Positions 35,114-43,823 of a stretch of DNA of 64,000 bases are shown in pieces. A program made the translations under genes and the position numbers. The notes under the pieces were generated by a model. The model saw nothing but the letters and a program-made list of their open reading frames with translations, had not been told where the DNA came from and made no database searches. Source of the DNA: Streptomyces hundungensis (lineage in GTDB: Bacteria; Actinomycetota; Actinomycetes; Streptomycetales; Streptomycetaceae); assembly GCF_003627815.1 (NCBI RefSeq), contig NZ_CP032698.1:6634001-6698000 (forward strand). The letters run 5' to 3'. Positions within the stretch are counted from its first letter, which is position 1, and each line of letters begins with the position of its first letter.

Positions 35114-35449
35114 TCAGCCGCGTGCCGCGAGCCCGATCGCGCGGCCCTCGGCGTCCCGGCGCACCTCCAGGACCGCGGTCACGGCCGCCCGCTCGACCGG
35201 CCCGTACACATGCGGGAACAGGACGCTTCCCACGCCCTCCCAGCGGACCTCGGCGGCCAGCGCCGACTCCTCGACACACAGCACCAGGAGCGGCCCCGGG
35301 ACCTGCCGGTAGCGGGCGTCGGCGACGGCCAGCGCCGAGGCCTCGTCGGCCGAGCAGTGCACGAAGCCCTCGGTGGCGAGCGAGGGCGGGCGGTAGGGCA
35401 GGTGCGGGTCGGCCGACCACTCGTCCAGAGGAACCACATGCAGGATCAT
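35114..35449 (-). CDS. DUF952 domain protein
   Basis: 111 residues. The pattern ILHVVPLDEW, EGFVHCSADE, VRWEGVGSVLFPHVYGPV is characteristic of DUF952, a small domain related to the ADP-ribosyltransferase/glutathione S-transferase-like group of unknown activity. A 252-bp gap without a recognisable feature separates it from the Rieske gene. Confidence 0.82.
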   Translation of the reverse strand: MILHVVPLDEWSADPHLPYRPPSLATEGFVHCSADEASALAVADARYRQVPGPLLVLCVEESALAAEVRWEGVGSVLFPHVYGPVERAAVTAVLEVRRDAEGRAIGLAARG

Positions 35450-35603
35450 CCGTAGGTTGTACCGCAGCCCCGGTCCGGCGGTGACGCCCCCCGGGGCGCG
35501 GCGGCCGACCCGTCCCGAGGGGCGACCGCCGCCGCCGTGCGCCGACCGCGCTGACTACGCTGAACGGGAACGAAGTCGAAGGCCGAAGTCCGAGGAGTAC
35601 GTC

Positions 35604-35966
35604 GTGGCGGTACGAGCGGTCCGTGGGGCCGTCCAGCTGGAGCGGGACGAAGCCGGTCACATGGACGAGCAGGTCGGCGTGCTGATCACCGAGATCCTGG
35701 AGCGCAACGGCCTGACCCCCGACGACCTCATCAGCATCTGGTTCACCGCCACCCCCGATCTGCGCAGCGACTTCCCGGCCGCCGCCGCGCGCCAGCTCGG
35801 CATCACCGACGTACCCCTGATCTGTGCGCAGGAACTCGACGTCGCCGGGGCCATGCCCCGGGTGGTGCGGATCCTCGCCCACGTCGAGACCTACCTCGAC
35901 CGCGCCGAGATCGCCCACGTCTACCTCGGCTCCGCCGCCGCCCTGCGCAAGGACATCGCCCAGTGA
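35604..35966 (+). CDS. aroH: Chorismate mutase, AroH class
   Basis: 120 residues, VRAVRGAVQLERDEAGHMDE onward, with LITEILERNGLTPDDLISIW, FTATPDLRSDFPAAAARQLG and the C-terminal RVYLG-like HVYLGSAAALRKDI. Trimeric AroH enzymes convert chorismate to prephenate, used by the next gene. gaggag six bases upstream supports GTG 35604. Stop overlaps tyrA by 4 bp. Confidence 0.93.
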   Translation: MAVRAVRGAVQLERDEAGHMDEQVGVLITEILERNGLTPDDLISIWFTATPDLRSDFPAAAARQLGITDVPLICAQELDVAGAMPRVVRILAHVETYLDRAEIAHVYLGSAAALRKDIAQ

Positions 35967-37048
35967 GAACCGCCCTCGTCATCGGTACCGGCCTGATCGG
36001 CACCTCCGCCGCCCTGGCCCTCGCGAGCCGCGGGATCACCGTGCACCTCGCCGACCACGACCCCGCCCAGGCCCGCACCGCCGCCGCGCTCGGCGCCGGC
36101 ACGGACGAGGCCCCCGGTGGCCGGGTCGACCTCGCCGTCGTGGCCGTGCCGCCCGCCCATGTGGCCGCCACCCTGGCCGGGGCGATCCGCGGCGACGTGG
36201 CCCGCGCCTACATCGACGTGGCCAGCGTCAAGGGCGGCCCGCGCCGCGAGCTGCTCTCGCTCGGCTGCGACCTTGGCTCCTACATCGGTACGCATCCCAT
36301 GGCCGGCAAGGAGCGCTCGGGTCCGCTGGCCGCCACCGCCGACCTCTTCGAGGGCCGGCCCTGGGTGCTGACGCCGACCCGGGACACCGACACCGAGGTG
36401 CTCAACCTGGCGCTCGAACTGGTCGCCCTGTGCCGTGCCGTGCCGGTCGTCATGGACGCCGACGCCCACGACCGCGCCGTGGCGCTGGTCTCGCACACCC
36501 CGCAGCTGGTCTCCTCGATGGTCGCCGCCCGCCTGGAGGCGGCCGACGAGACGGCGGTACGGCTGTGCGGCCAGGGCATCCGCGACGTCACCCGCATCGC
36601 GGCCTCCGACCCCCGGATGTGGGTCGAGATCCTCTCCGCCAACCCGGGCCCGGTCGCCGACGTGCTCTCCGGGATCGCCGCCGACCTCGACGAGACGGTG
36701 CGCGCCCTGCGTTCCCTGGAGTCCGCCGACGAGGACAAGCGGGCCGGCGGCGCCGCCGGCATCGAGGACGTGCTGCGGCGCGGCAACGCCGGCCGGGTCC
36801 GGGTGCCGGGCAAGCACGGCGCGGCGCCCGCCACGTACGAGATCGTCGCCGTCCTGATCAGCGACGAGCCGGGCGGTCTCGCGCGGCTCTTCGCGGACGC
36901 GGGCCGGGCCGGGGTCAACATCGAGGACGTCCGCATCGAGCACGCCACCGGCCGGCAGGCGGGCCTGGTCCAGCTCATGGTCGAGCCGGCCGCGGCCCCC
37001 GGCCTGAGTGCCGCGCTGCGCGAGCGGGGCTGGTCCCTCAGGCAGTGA
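35963..37048 (+). CDS. tyrA: Prephenate dehydrogenase with ACT domain
   Basis: 361 residues. Rossmann loop VIGTGLIGTSAALAL, VASVKGGPRREL, prephenate-binding GTHPMAGKERSG and helical dimer domain HDRAVALVSHTPQLVSSM. The last ~75 residues (YEIVAVLISDEPGGLARLFA) are an ACT domain, so feedback control by tyrosine or another amino acid is likely. Makes 4-hydroxyphenylpyruvate for tyrosine synthesis. Coupled to aroH by GTGA. Confidence 0.93.
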   Translation: MRTALVIGTGLIGTSAALALASRGITVHLADHDPAQARTAAALGAGTDEAPGGRVDLAVVAVPPAHVAATLAGAIRGDVARAYIDVASVKGGPRRELLSLGCDLGSYIGTHPMAGKERSGPLAATADLFEGRPWVLTPTRDTDTEVLNLALELVALCRAVPVVMDADAHDRAVALVSHTPQLVSSMVAARLEAADETAVRLCGQGIRDVTRIAASDPRMWVEILSANPGPVADVLSGIAADLDETVRALRSLESADEDKRAGGAAGIEDVLRRGNAGRVRVPGKHGAAPATYEIVAVLISDEPGGLARLFADAGRAGVNIEDVRIEHATGRQAGLVQLMVEPAAAPGLSAALRERGWSLRQ

Positions 37049-37054
37049 CGCGGT

Positions 37055-37074
37055 CGTCCCGCCCGGGCGGGACG
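37055..37074. terminator. 20-bp perfect palindrome between tyrA and cmk
   Basis: cgtcccgccc followed directly by its reverse complement. Seven bases past the tyrA stop, it can form a stem-loop and may attenuate readthrough. A TAACCT hexamer near 37094 could serve as the cmk -10. Confidence 0.5.
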
Positions 37075-37161
37075 GGGGGCTCGCACGAGCCAGTAACCTT
37101 GTACGGGGCGGATTTGCGTCCCGAGCATCCCCCGCCCCGTACCAGGAAGGTGTCCGTCACC

Positions 37162-37857
37162 GTGGAAACCGCCGCCCGGACCGCTCCGGCAGCAGTGATT
37201 GTCGCCATCGACGGCCCCTCCGGCACCGGCAAGTCCAGCACCTCCAAGGCGGTCGCCGCCAAGCTGGGGCTGAGCTACCTGGACACCGGCGCCCAGTACC
37301 GGGCGATCACCTGGTGGATGATCAGCAACGGGATCGACATCGACGACCCCGCGGAGATCGCCGTAGCGGCGGCCAAGCCGGTGATCGTCTCCGGCACCGA
37401 CCCGTCGGCGCCGACCATCACCGTCGACGGCGAGGACGCCTCCGGCCCGATCCGCACCCAGGACGTCACCTCCAAGGTCAGCGCCGTCAGCGCGGTCCCC
37501 GAGGTGCGCGCCCTGATCACCCAGCTCCAGCGCGACATCGCGGCGGGCGCCGGGCAGGGCATCGTGGTCGAGGGCCGTGACATCGGCACCACCGTGCTGC
37601 CCGACGCCGACCTGAAGGTGTTCCTCACCGCCTCCCCCGAGGCGCGCGCGGCCCGCCGCAGCGGCGAGATCAAGGGCGCCGACGTGACGGCCACCAAGGA
37701 AGCCCTGATCAAGCGGGACGCGGCGGACTCCGGCCGCAAGACCTCCCCGCTCGCCAAGGCCGACGACGCCGTCGAGGTGGACACCACCGAGCTCACCCTG
37801 GACCAGGTCATCGAGTGCGTCGTCACCCTCATCGAGGAGAAGCGGGCCGCCAAGTGA
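37162..37857 (+). CDS. cmk: Cytidylate kinase
   Basis: 231 residues. P-loop VAIDGPSGTGKSSTSKAVAA, YLDTGAQYRAITWWM, the GIVVEGRDIGTTVLPDADLK motif and LKVFLTASPEARAARR define CMP/dCMP kinase. aggaagg 11 bases upstream favours GTG 37162; GTG 37150 would add four residues. The stop overlaps the acyltransferase gene. Confidence 0.95.
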   Translation: METAARTAPAAVIVAIDGPSGTGKSSTSKAVAAKLGLSYLDTGAQYRAITWWMISNGIDIDDPAEIAVAAAKPVIVSGTDPSAPTITVDGEDASGPIRTQDVTSKVSAVSAVPEVRALITQLQRDIAAGAGQGIVVEGRDIGTTVLPDADLKVFLTASPEARAARRSGEIKGADVTATKEALIKRDAADSGRKTSPLAKADDAVEVDTTELTLDQVIECVVTLIEEKRAAK

Positions 37858-38504
37858 CAGCAGTACCTGTCGCCGAGCGGGGCGCGGAGATCGGGCGCCG
37901 GATCGGCGTCGGCCTGATGTACGGGCTGTTCAGGCCCAGGGTGCTGGGCGCCTGGCGGGTCCCGGCGAGCGGTCCGGTGATCCTCGCCGTCAACCACTCC
38001 CACAACATCGACGGCCCGATGGTCATGGGCACCGCACCGCGCGGCACCCACTTCCTGATCAAGAAGGAAGCCTTCATCGGGCCCCTCGGCACCTTCCTCC
38101 ACGGCATCGGCCAGCTCAAGGTGGACCGGACGGTCGCCGACCGCGCCGCGATCACCGAGGCGCTCGCCGTCCTCGAGCGGGGCGGCGTCCTCGGCATCTT
38201 CCCCGAGGGCACCCGGGGCGACGGCGACTTCGCCTCGCTGCGGGCCGGCCTCGCCTACTTCGCCGTACGGTCGGGGGCGCCCGTCGTCCCGGTGGCCGTC
38301 CTGGGAAGCACCGAGCGCCGCGGACGGTTGATAAAGGGGCTGCCACCCCTGCGTGGCCGCGTCGACGTGGTCTTCGGCGACGCCTTCAAAGCGGGCGACG
38401 GCAGCGGACGCCGCACCCGCAAGGCGCTCGACGAGGCCACCGTCCGCATCCAGGACCGGCTCACCGGCCACCTGGAGAACGCCAGGCGCCTGACCGGGCG
38501 CTAG
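37854..38504 (+). CDS. 1-acyl-glycerol-3-phosphate acyltransferase-like protein (PlsC family)
   Basis: 216 residues. Acyltransferase block I HX4D (NHSHNIDGP), block III FPEGTRGDGDF and the PVVPVAVLGS segment are present. A short amphipathic or membrane-bound N-terminus fits phospholipid synthesis at the membrane. The cmk-plsC-der order is widely conserved. Confidence 0.9.
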   Translation: MTAVPVAERGAEIGRRIGVGLMYGLFRPRVLGAWRVPASGPVILAVNHSHNIDGPMVMGTAPRGTHFLIKKEAFIGPLGTFLHGIGQLKVDRTVADRAAITEALAVLERGGVLGIFPEGTRGDGDFASLRAGLAYFAVRSGAPVVPVAVLGSTERRGRLIKGLPPLRGRVDVVFGDAFKAGDGSGRRTRKALDEATVRIQDRLTGHLENARRLTGR

Positions 38505-38574
38505 GCCAGACTTTCAGTAGTGGACCGCTCGATCGCGCTCCACCGATCACGACGATGAACGAGGTACGGACTTC

Positions 38575-40023
38575 ATGAACGACCAGCACGAACACGGAGC
38601 GCTCGGCGATGCCGAGTACGCGGAGTTCATGGAGCTCGCCGCCGAGGAGGGTTTCGACGCCGAGGACATCGAGGAGGCCCTCGACGAAGCCGGCCACGGC
38701 CCGCTCCCGGCCCTCGCCGTCGTCGGCCGCCCCAATGTCGGCAAGTCGACCCTGGTGAACCGCATCATCGGCCGCCGCGAGGCCGTCGTCCAGGACAAGC
38801 CCGGCGTCACCCGCGACCGCGTCACCTACGAGGCCGAGTGGGCCGGCCGGCGCTTCAAGGTCGTCGACACCGGCGGCTGGGAGCAGGACGTCCTCGGGCT
38901 CGACGCCTCCGTCGCCGCCCAGGCCGAGTTCGCCATCGAGGCCGCCGACGCCGTCGTCTTCGTCGTGGACGCCACGGTGGGCGCCACCGACACCGACGAG
39001 GCCGTCGTCCGGCTGCTGCGCCGGGCCGGCAAGCCCGTCGTGCTCGCCGCGAACAAGGTCGACGGCATGTCCGGCGAGTCCGACGCCGCGGCCCTGTGGT
39101 CGCTGGGCCTCGGCGAGCCGTTCCCCATCTCCGCGCTGCACGGCCGCGGCACCGGCGACCTGCTCGACGAGATCCTCAAGGCGCTGCCGGAAGCCCCCGC
39201 CCAGCGTTTTGGCACCACGGTCGGCGGCCCCCGCCGCATCGCCCTCATCGGCCGTCCCAACGTGGGCAAGTCCTCGCTCCTGAACCAGGTCGCGAAGGAG
39301 GACCGGGTCGTCGTCAACGCGCAGTCCGGCACCACCCGCGACCCGGTCGACGAGCTCATCGAACTCGGCGGAATCACCTGGAAGTTCATCGACACGGCGG
39401 GCATCCGCCGCCGCGTCCACCTCCAGGAGGGCGCCGACTACTACGCCTCGCTGCGCACCGCCGCCGCCGTCGAGAAGGCGGAGGTCGCGGTCGTCCTCAT
39501 CGACACCAGCGAGTCGATCTCCGTGCAGGACCAGCGCATCATCACGATGGCCGTCGAGGCCGGGCGCGCGCTCGTCATCGCGTACAACAAGTGGGACACC
39601 CTCGACGAGGAGCGGCGCTACTACCTGGAGCGCGAGATCGAGACCGAGATGCAGCAGGTCGCCTGGGCACCCCGCGTCAACGTCTCCGCGCTGACCGGCC
39701 GTCACATGGAGAAGCTGGTCCCGGCGATCGAGACGGCGCTTGCGGGCTGGGAGACCCGGGTCCCCACCGGCCGCCTCAACGCCTTCCTCGGCGAGCTCGT
39801 CGCCGGGCACCCGCACCCGATCCGCGGCGGAAAGCAGCCGCGCATCCTGTTCGGTACGCAGGCGGGCACCAAGCCGCCGCGGTTCGTCCTGTTCGCCTCG
39901 GGCTTCATCGAGGCCGGCTACCGGCGCTTCATCGAGCGCCGGCTGCGCGAGGAGTTCGGCTTCGACGGCACCCCGATCCACATCTCGGTGCGGGTGCGCG
40001 AGAAGCGCGGCCGTAAGAAGTAA
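38575..40023 (+). CDS. der: Ribosome-associated GTPase Der (EngA)
   Basis: 482 residues with two GTPase domains ([20 protein letters not shown] with [29 protein letters not shown] with DTAGI, NKWD) and a C-terminal KH-like domain ([20 protein letters not shown]). A ~45-residue acidic N-terminal extension is typical of actinobacteria. Essential for 50S subunit maturation. Confidence 0.96.
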   Translation: MNDQHEHGALGDAEYAEFMELAAEEGFDAEDIEEALDEAGHGPLPALAVVGRPNVGKSTLVNRIIGRREAVVQDKPGVTRDRVTYEAEWAGRRFKVVDTGGWEQDVLGLDASVAAQAEFAIEAADAVVFVVDATVGATDTDEAVVRLLRRAGKPVVLAANKVDGMSGESDAAALWSLGLGEPFPISALHGRGTGDLLDEILKALPEAPAQRFGTTVGGPRRIALIGRPNVGKSSLLNQVAKEDRVVVNAQSGTTRDPVDELIELGGITWKFIDTAGIRRRVHLQEGADYYASLRTAAAVEKAEVAVVLIDTSESISVQDQRIITMAVEAGRALVIAYNKWDTLDEERRYYLEREIETEMQQVAWAPRVNVSALTGRHMEKLVPAIETALAGWETRVPTGRLNAFLGELVAGHPHPIRGGKQPRILFGTQAGTKPPRFVLFASGFIEAGYRRFIERRLREEFGFDGTPIHISVRVREKRGRKK

Positions 40024-40049
40024 CTCCCCCACGGGAGCCCGCGGGGGAG
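40024..40049 (+). terminator. Terminator after der
   Basis: ctccccc and gggggag arms directly after the stop codon, with a second hairpin (ctccctcgcgggag) following. Sits between convergent genes. Confidence 0.65.
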
Positions 40050-40071
40050 TCGCTCCCTCGCGGGAGAGGTT

Positions 40072-40455
40072 TCACAGCCCCCTGCGGGGGCCGGGCGGCA
40101 GTGCCGCCGGGAGCTGGTGCTGCCCGGTGTGCTGCCGCCCGTTCGCGTTCATCGCGGGGTGCACGTGCCAGTTCCCGGCGTACGTCGCCGGGAAGTGCTG
40201 GGTCTGGTGGCCGGAGTGCTGGCCGGTGCGGACGGCGTGCATCCCCGACCCGAACCCGCCGAGTGCGCCGAACCCGGTGAATCCGAGGTTCTCCTCGCCG
40301 GACCGGTCACCGGGGAGGGCTCGGAAGGACCGGAGGTACTCCGAGTACAACGCGTCGTAGATCGGCGTGGGGGAGTGGGCGCCCGCCGTGTCGCCCGAGG
40401 GGCGCATGGCGGGGATCGAGGACTGGTACGGGCGGGAGGGGTCGTATGTGTGCAC
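40072..40455 (-). CDS. Hypothetical protein, proline/histidine-rich ends
   Basis: 127 residues. A compact central stretch (TPIYDALYSEYLRSFRALPG, DRSGEENLGFTGFG) is flanked by disordered sequence rich in Gly, His, Gln and Pro. No domain recognised. The central block looks constrained and is reminiscent of short Streptomyces-specific proteins. Start uncertain: GTG 40455, or ATG 40407 just before the central block; neither has a strong ribosome-binding site. Confidence 0.55.
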   Translation of the reverse strand: MHTYDPSRPYQSSIPAMRPSGDTAGAHSPTPIYDALYSEYLRSFRALPGDRSGEENLGFTGFGALGGFGSGMHAVRTGQHSGHQTQHFPATYAGNWHVHPAMNANGRQHTGQHQLPAALPPGPRRGL

Positions 40456-40539
40456 GTATGTGCCAACGACCCCGTCGGGCCGGGGATGCGGGGTGTTCCC
40501 GCTTATCGGTAGCGCGGGCCGGGACGCCCCACGCCCCTT

Positions 40540-40573
40540 GCGTGCCCGTCCCGGCCGGGCGGGACGGGCACGC
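40540..40573 (-). terminator. Terminator of the 257-residue hypothetical gene
   Basis: Perfect 14-bp arms (gcgtgcccgtcccg and cgggacgggcacgc) with a 6-base loop, 9 bp beyond the stop of the minus-strand gene at 40583. Confidence 0.75.
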
Positions 40574-40582
40574 GAGGACCGC

Positions 40583-41356
40583 TCAGGTGCCGGCGAGCGG
40601 CATGGCCGCGGCCACCAGACGGCCGTCGGCCGCGGCCTTCTCCAGGGCGTCCCTGAGCAGGTCCTCGCGCGGCTGCTGGCCGATCATGCCGACCGGGGCC
40701 GCGAAGACCAGTACGCGCTGGAACTTGTTGGCGGCCGCGCGCCAGCCCTCCGTCACCTGGAGCGGCTGGTGCGCCTGCCACCACGACACCGAGCTGCCGG
40801 CGCCGCCGGTGCCGGGCTGGAGGACCGCGTGCAGCTGGCCCATCGCGAGCAGCACGGACCAGCCCGGAAGCACCGAGGGCAGCCGGGCCACGTCGGTGAC
40901 CGGCACGAAGCCCTGCTCGATGAGGAGCGGCAGGAATTCGTCGGTGGTGCCGCCCGAGCCGGGCCGGGCGATCGGGCCGGTCGGCTCGACGACGAGCGCC
41001 GGGTGCAGATCGCCCTCGATCAGCACCAGACCGCTGGTGATGCCGAGCACGGCCTGCCCGGGGCCCGCGTCGGCCGGCTCCTCGCCGGTGATGGAGCGCA
41101 CGGCTCCCTGAAGCTGCTCCTCGGCGACCTGGACGACCTGGGAGGGGATGCAGCTGGCGTGGGCGAAGGCGAGGACGGCGGTCTCCTCGCCGACGAACAG
41201 GACGGTGCTGGTGCGCTCCTGCTCGGAGTCGCCCGGCGTGCGACAGGAGGTGCAGTCATAGCTGCCCGGGGCGTTCTCGCCGGCGAGCAGCCGCTCGGCT
41301 TCTTCGTCGCCGATCTCGGCGCGGACGTCCTCACTGACGTCGAGCATGCGCGGCAC
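40583..41356 (-). CDS. Hypothetical protein, 257 residues
   Basis: Soluble protein with good codon bias; not recognised. A CTSC pair (YDCTSCRTPGD, residues about 35-38) could bind metal or be redox-active. The rest alternates strands and helices (TSTVLFVGEETAVLAFAHAS, GLVLIEGDLHPALVVE) without a known signature. aggag stands six bases before GTG 41356; ATG 41347 is a fallback. Probably monocistronic given its own hairpin terminator. Confidence 0.7.
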   Translation of the reverse strand: MPRMLDVSEDVRAEIGDEEAERLLAGENAPGSYDCTSCRTPGDSEQERTSTVLFVGEETAVLAFAHASCIPSQVVQVAEEQLQGAVRSITGEEPADAGPGQAVLGITSGLVLIEGDLHPALVVEPTGPIARPGSGGTTDEFLPLLIEQGFVPVTDVARLPSVLPGWSVLLAMGQLHAVLQPGTGGAGSSVSWWQAHQPLQVTEGWRAAANKFQRVLVFAAPVGMIGQQPREDLLRDALEKAAADGRLVAAAMPLAGT

Positions 41357-41714
41357 GGGTGGCTCCTAGGAACTGAGTGGATGCGCCGGGCGGTTCCCGG
41401 CTTCTCTCGTACAGACGACAACGGGTGATCTGCGGCCTGGGTCACGCGCGAAGGCGAACGGAATCGAACCGTCACCGACCGTGAGCGAACGCGCCCCTGG
41501 GCCCGTCGCTTTCCGTCAACACGTCCAAGATCCACGGAAGTTGGGGCAGCGGGCCACGGACGGGCCGGTCGGCGGTGATCGGCTCGCGGTACGGGGGAGG
41601 GGCAGGACAAGTAGAGTCCGTTCCTGACCGAAGTGTTTCGGCCCAGACCGAACCGATCGGCCAATGATCAAGTGGATGATCGACCGATCCAACGACCGAG
41701 GGGACGCGTGGCGC
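41357..41714. other. Intergenic region between divergent genes
   Basis: 358 bp with no convincing gene. A TAGAGT hexamer at 41612-41617 may be the -10 for the glycosyltransferase gene, without a good -35. A tRNA-like T-arm occurs on the minus strand near 41470 but has no rest of a tRNA. Confidence 0.5.
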
Positions 41715-42995
41715 ATGCACCTTTCATTTCTGCTGCACAACGCGTACAGCCTGGGCGGCACCATACGGTCCACCTTCAACCTCGCCGGTGAGCTGGCCAA
41801 ACGGCACGACGTCGAGATCGTCTCCGTCTTCCGCCACCACGACGAACCCACCCTCGCCGCCCCCGAAGGCGTCCGCCTCAGGCACCTCGTCGACCTCCGG
41901 AAGCACAGCCCCGCATACGACGGCGACCACGCCCAGCACGCCCGCCCCGCCAAGGTCTTCCCCCGCGGTGACGGACGCCACAGCCAGTACAGCCGTCTCA
42001 CGGACGCCCGGATCGGCGCCCATCTGGAGACGACCGGGGCGGACGTCGTCATCGGCACCCGGCCCGGCCTCAACGCGCACATCGCGCGCGGGACCCGGCC
42101 CGGCGTCGTCCGCGTCGGCCAGGAGCACCTCACCCTCACCGGCCACAGCTACCGACTGCGCAGCGAGATCACCCACTGCTACCCCCTGCTCGACGCGATC
42201 ACCACGGTCACCCGCGCCGACGCCGAGGCCTACCGGGCGCTGCGCCTTCCCGGCGTCCGAGTCGACGCGGTGCCGAATGCGGTGCCCGCGCCCCGCGTGG
42301 AGCCCGCGTCGGGCGAGTCCAAGCTGGTGGTGGCGGCGGGGCGGCTCACCCCGGTCAAGCGGTACGACCTGCTGGTGCGGGCGTTCGCGCAGGTGGTCGC
42401 GGTACGGCCGGACTGGCGGCTCCGCATCCACGGCTCCGGCGACGCCTTCGGAAACGAACGCGACGCCCTGCGGAACCTCATCGACGATCTCGGCCTCTAC
42501 AACCATGTGTTCCTCATGGGCCTGGCAGGCGATCTCGAGAGCGAGTGGGTCAAGGGCTCCCTCGCGGCCGTCACCTCCAGCCACGAGTCCTTCGGCATGA
42601 CCATCGTCGAGGCGATGCGCTGTGGACTGCCCGTCGTGTCCACGGACTGCCCCCAGGGACCACGCGAAATCATCGAGGACACCGTGGACGGCCGGCTCGT
42701 CGAAACCGGCAACGCCGACGCGATCGCCGCCGGGCTGCTCGAACTGATCCAGGACGACGCCCTGCGCCACCGCATGGCCAAGGCGGCCCTGGCGAACTCC
42801 GAGCGCTTCGACCCGGCCAGGATCGCCGAACGCCACGAGGCGATCTTCGACGAGCTGTGTGCCCGCGGCGGCGGCAGCCGCTCCGCCGGAGCGCTCCGAG
42901 GCTCGGTGCACCGGGCCCGCAGCACCGCCCTCGACGGGGCGTACGCCCTGCGTCACAAGGCCGCCTCCGTGCTCCGGAAAGGGCAGACCCCATGA
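41715..42995 (+). CDS. Glycosyltransferase family 4 protein
   Basis: 426 residues. N-terminal SFLLHNAYSLGGTIRSTFNL is the donor/acceptor Rossmann start of this group, and the C-terminal half has VAAGRLTPVKRYDLLVRAFA and the EX7E motif in SHESFGMTIVEAMRCGLPVV. Cytoplasmic or peripheral. Coupled by ATGA overlap to the next gene, so the two likely serve one glycan or teichoic-type polymer. Confidence 0.87.
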   Translation: MHLSFLLHNAYSLGGTIRSTFNLAGELAKRHDVEIVSVFRHHDEPTLAAPEGVRLRHLVDLRKHSPAYDGDHAQHARPAKVFPRGDGRHSQYSRLTDARIGAHLETTGADVVIGTRPGLNAHIARGTRPGVVRVGQEHLTLTGHSYRLRSEITHCYPLLDAITTVTRADAEAYRALRLPGVRVDAVPNAVPAPRVEPASGESKLVVAAGRLTPVKRYDLLVRAFAQVVAVRPDWRLRIHGSGDAFGNERDALRNLIDDLGLYNHVFLMGLAGDLESEWVKGSLAAVTSSHESFGMTIVEAMRCGLPVVSTDCPQGPREIIEDTVDGRLVETGNADAIAAGLLELIQDDALRHRMAKAALANSERFDPARIAERHEAIFDELCARGGGSRSAGALRGSVHRARSTALDGAYALRHKAASVLRKGQTP

Positions 42996-43816
42996 CCACC
43001 ACCGCCGAGTCACCGGACACCGGCCGGTCGGCCGCGCCGCGCGCCGACTGCATAGCCGACTCCGCGGGCGGCCTGACCTTCGACGTCACCGCGGCCGACC
43101 GGCCGGGCGCCGCCCTCGTCCTGCGCCGGCACGGCGCGCACCCCGGCGCCGATGTGCGCCTTCCGCTGACCCCGGCCGCCGAGGGCCTGCTGCGGGCCGT
43201 GCTGCCCAGCACGGTGGAGCTCGCCGAGGGCGTCTGGGAGGCGTATCTGGGCGGCGGGGACGACGGTGAACAGCGCTTGGAGCCCGGCCTGAGGGACCTG
43301 CGCGCGCTCGTCGACCGGGAGCCGGGACCGGACGCCGACGGGGTGGCCGTGCGCATCCCCCACGCCGACCGCTCGGGCGCTCTCGTCGTCCGCAGCTGGC
43401 TGCGCGGACCGCACGCCGAGACCGGCACCATCGGTCTGGACGCGGGCGCCGTCACCGTTCAGGGACGGCTTTACGGAGCGGAGCTCGGCCCCGAGGCGGC
43501 CGTCGAGGCGCGGCTGCGGGGCGGTGGCGGCCGCGTCCACCGGGTCGCGGCGAGCGCCGAAGCCGGAGGCTTCACCTTCACGCTGCCGTACGCGCCGCTC
43601 GCCGACGGGCTCGACGCCAAGGAGTGGCTCTGGGACCTGTGGCTGCTCACCGACGGCGACGGGCCCGCGGTGCGCCTGGCCCGCATCCTGGACGACGTCC
43701 CGCTGAAGCAGGCGATCTTCGTGTACCCGGGTGCCAAGGCGGGGCCCGCGGTGGTGCGCCCGTACTACACGGGCGCGAACGACCTGAGCGTGCGGGTCGA
43801 CGCGGCGCGGAGCTGA
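42992..43816 (+). CDS. Unknown beta-rich protein coupled to the glycosyltransferase
   Basis: 274 residues, no signal peptide. Composition and spacing (ALVVRSWLRGPHAETG, GFTFTLPYAPLADGLDAKEW, LWDLWLLTDGDGPAVRLARI) suggest immunoglobulin-like beta domains, and the C-terminus ends PYYTGANDLSVRVD. Similar domains occur fused to or beside actinobacterial cell-wall polymer transferases, but no catalytic motif is visible. Function in modifying or binding the product of the upstream transferase is inference only. Convergent with ctaD, 7 bp apart. Confidence 0.75.
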   Translation: MTTTAESPDTGRSAAPRADCIADSAGGLTFDVTAADRPGAALVLRRHGAHPGADVRLPLTPAAEGLLRAVLPSTVELAEGVWEAYLGGGDDGEQRLEPGLRDLRALVDREPGPDADGVAVRIPHADRSGALVVRSWLRGPHAETGTIGLDAGAVTVQGRLYGAELGPEAAVEARLRGGGGRVHRVAASAEAGGFTFTLPYAPLADGLDAKEWLWDLWLLTDGDGPAVRLARILDDVPLKQAIFVYPGAKAGPAVVRPYYTGANDLSVRVDAARS

Positions 43817-43823
43817 GCCGGGC

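Noticed and set aside
41455..41485. Minus-strand ggttcgattcc resembling a tRNA T-arm with a paired 5-bp stem
   Set aside because: No matching acceptor strand, D-arm or anticodon arm at the required distances upstream, so it is not a tRNA gene or an obvious att half.
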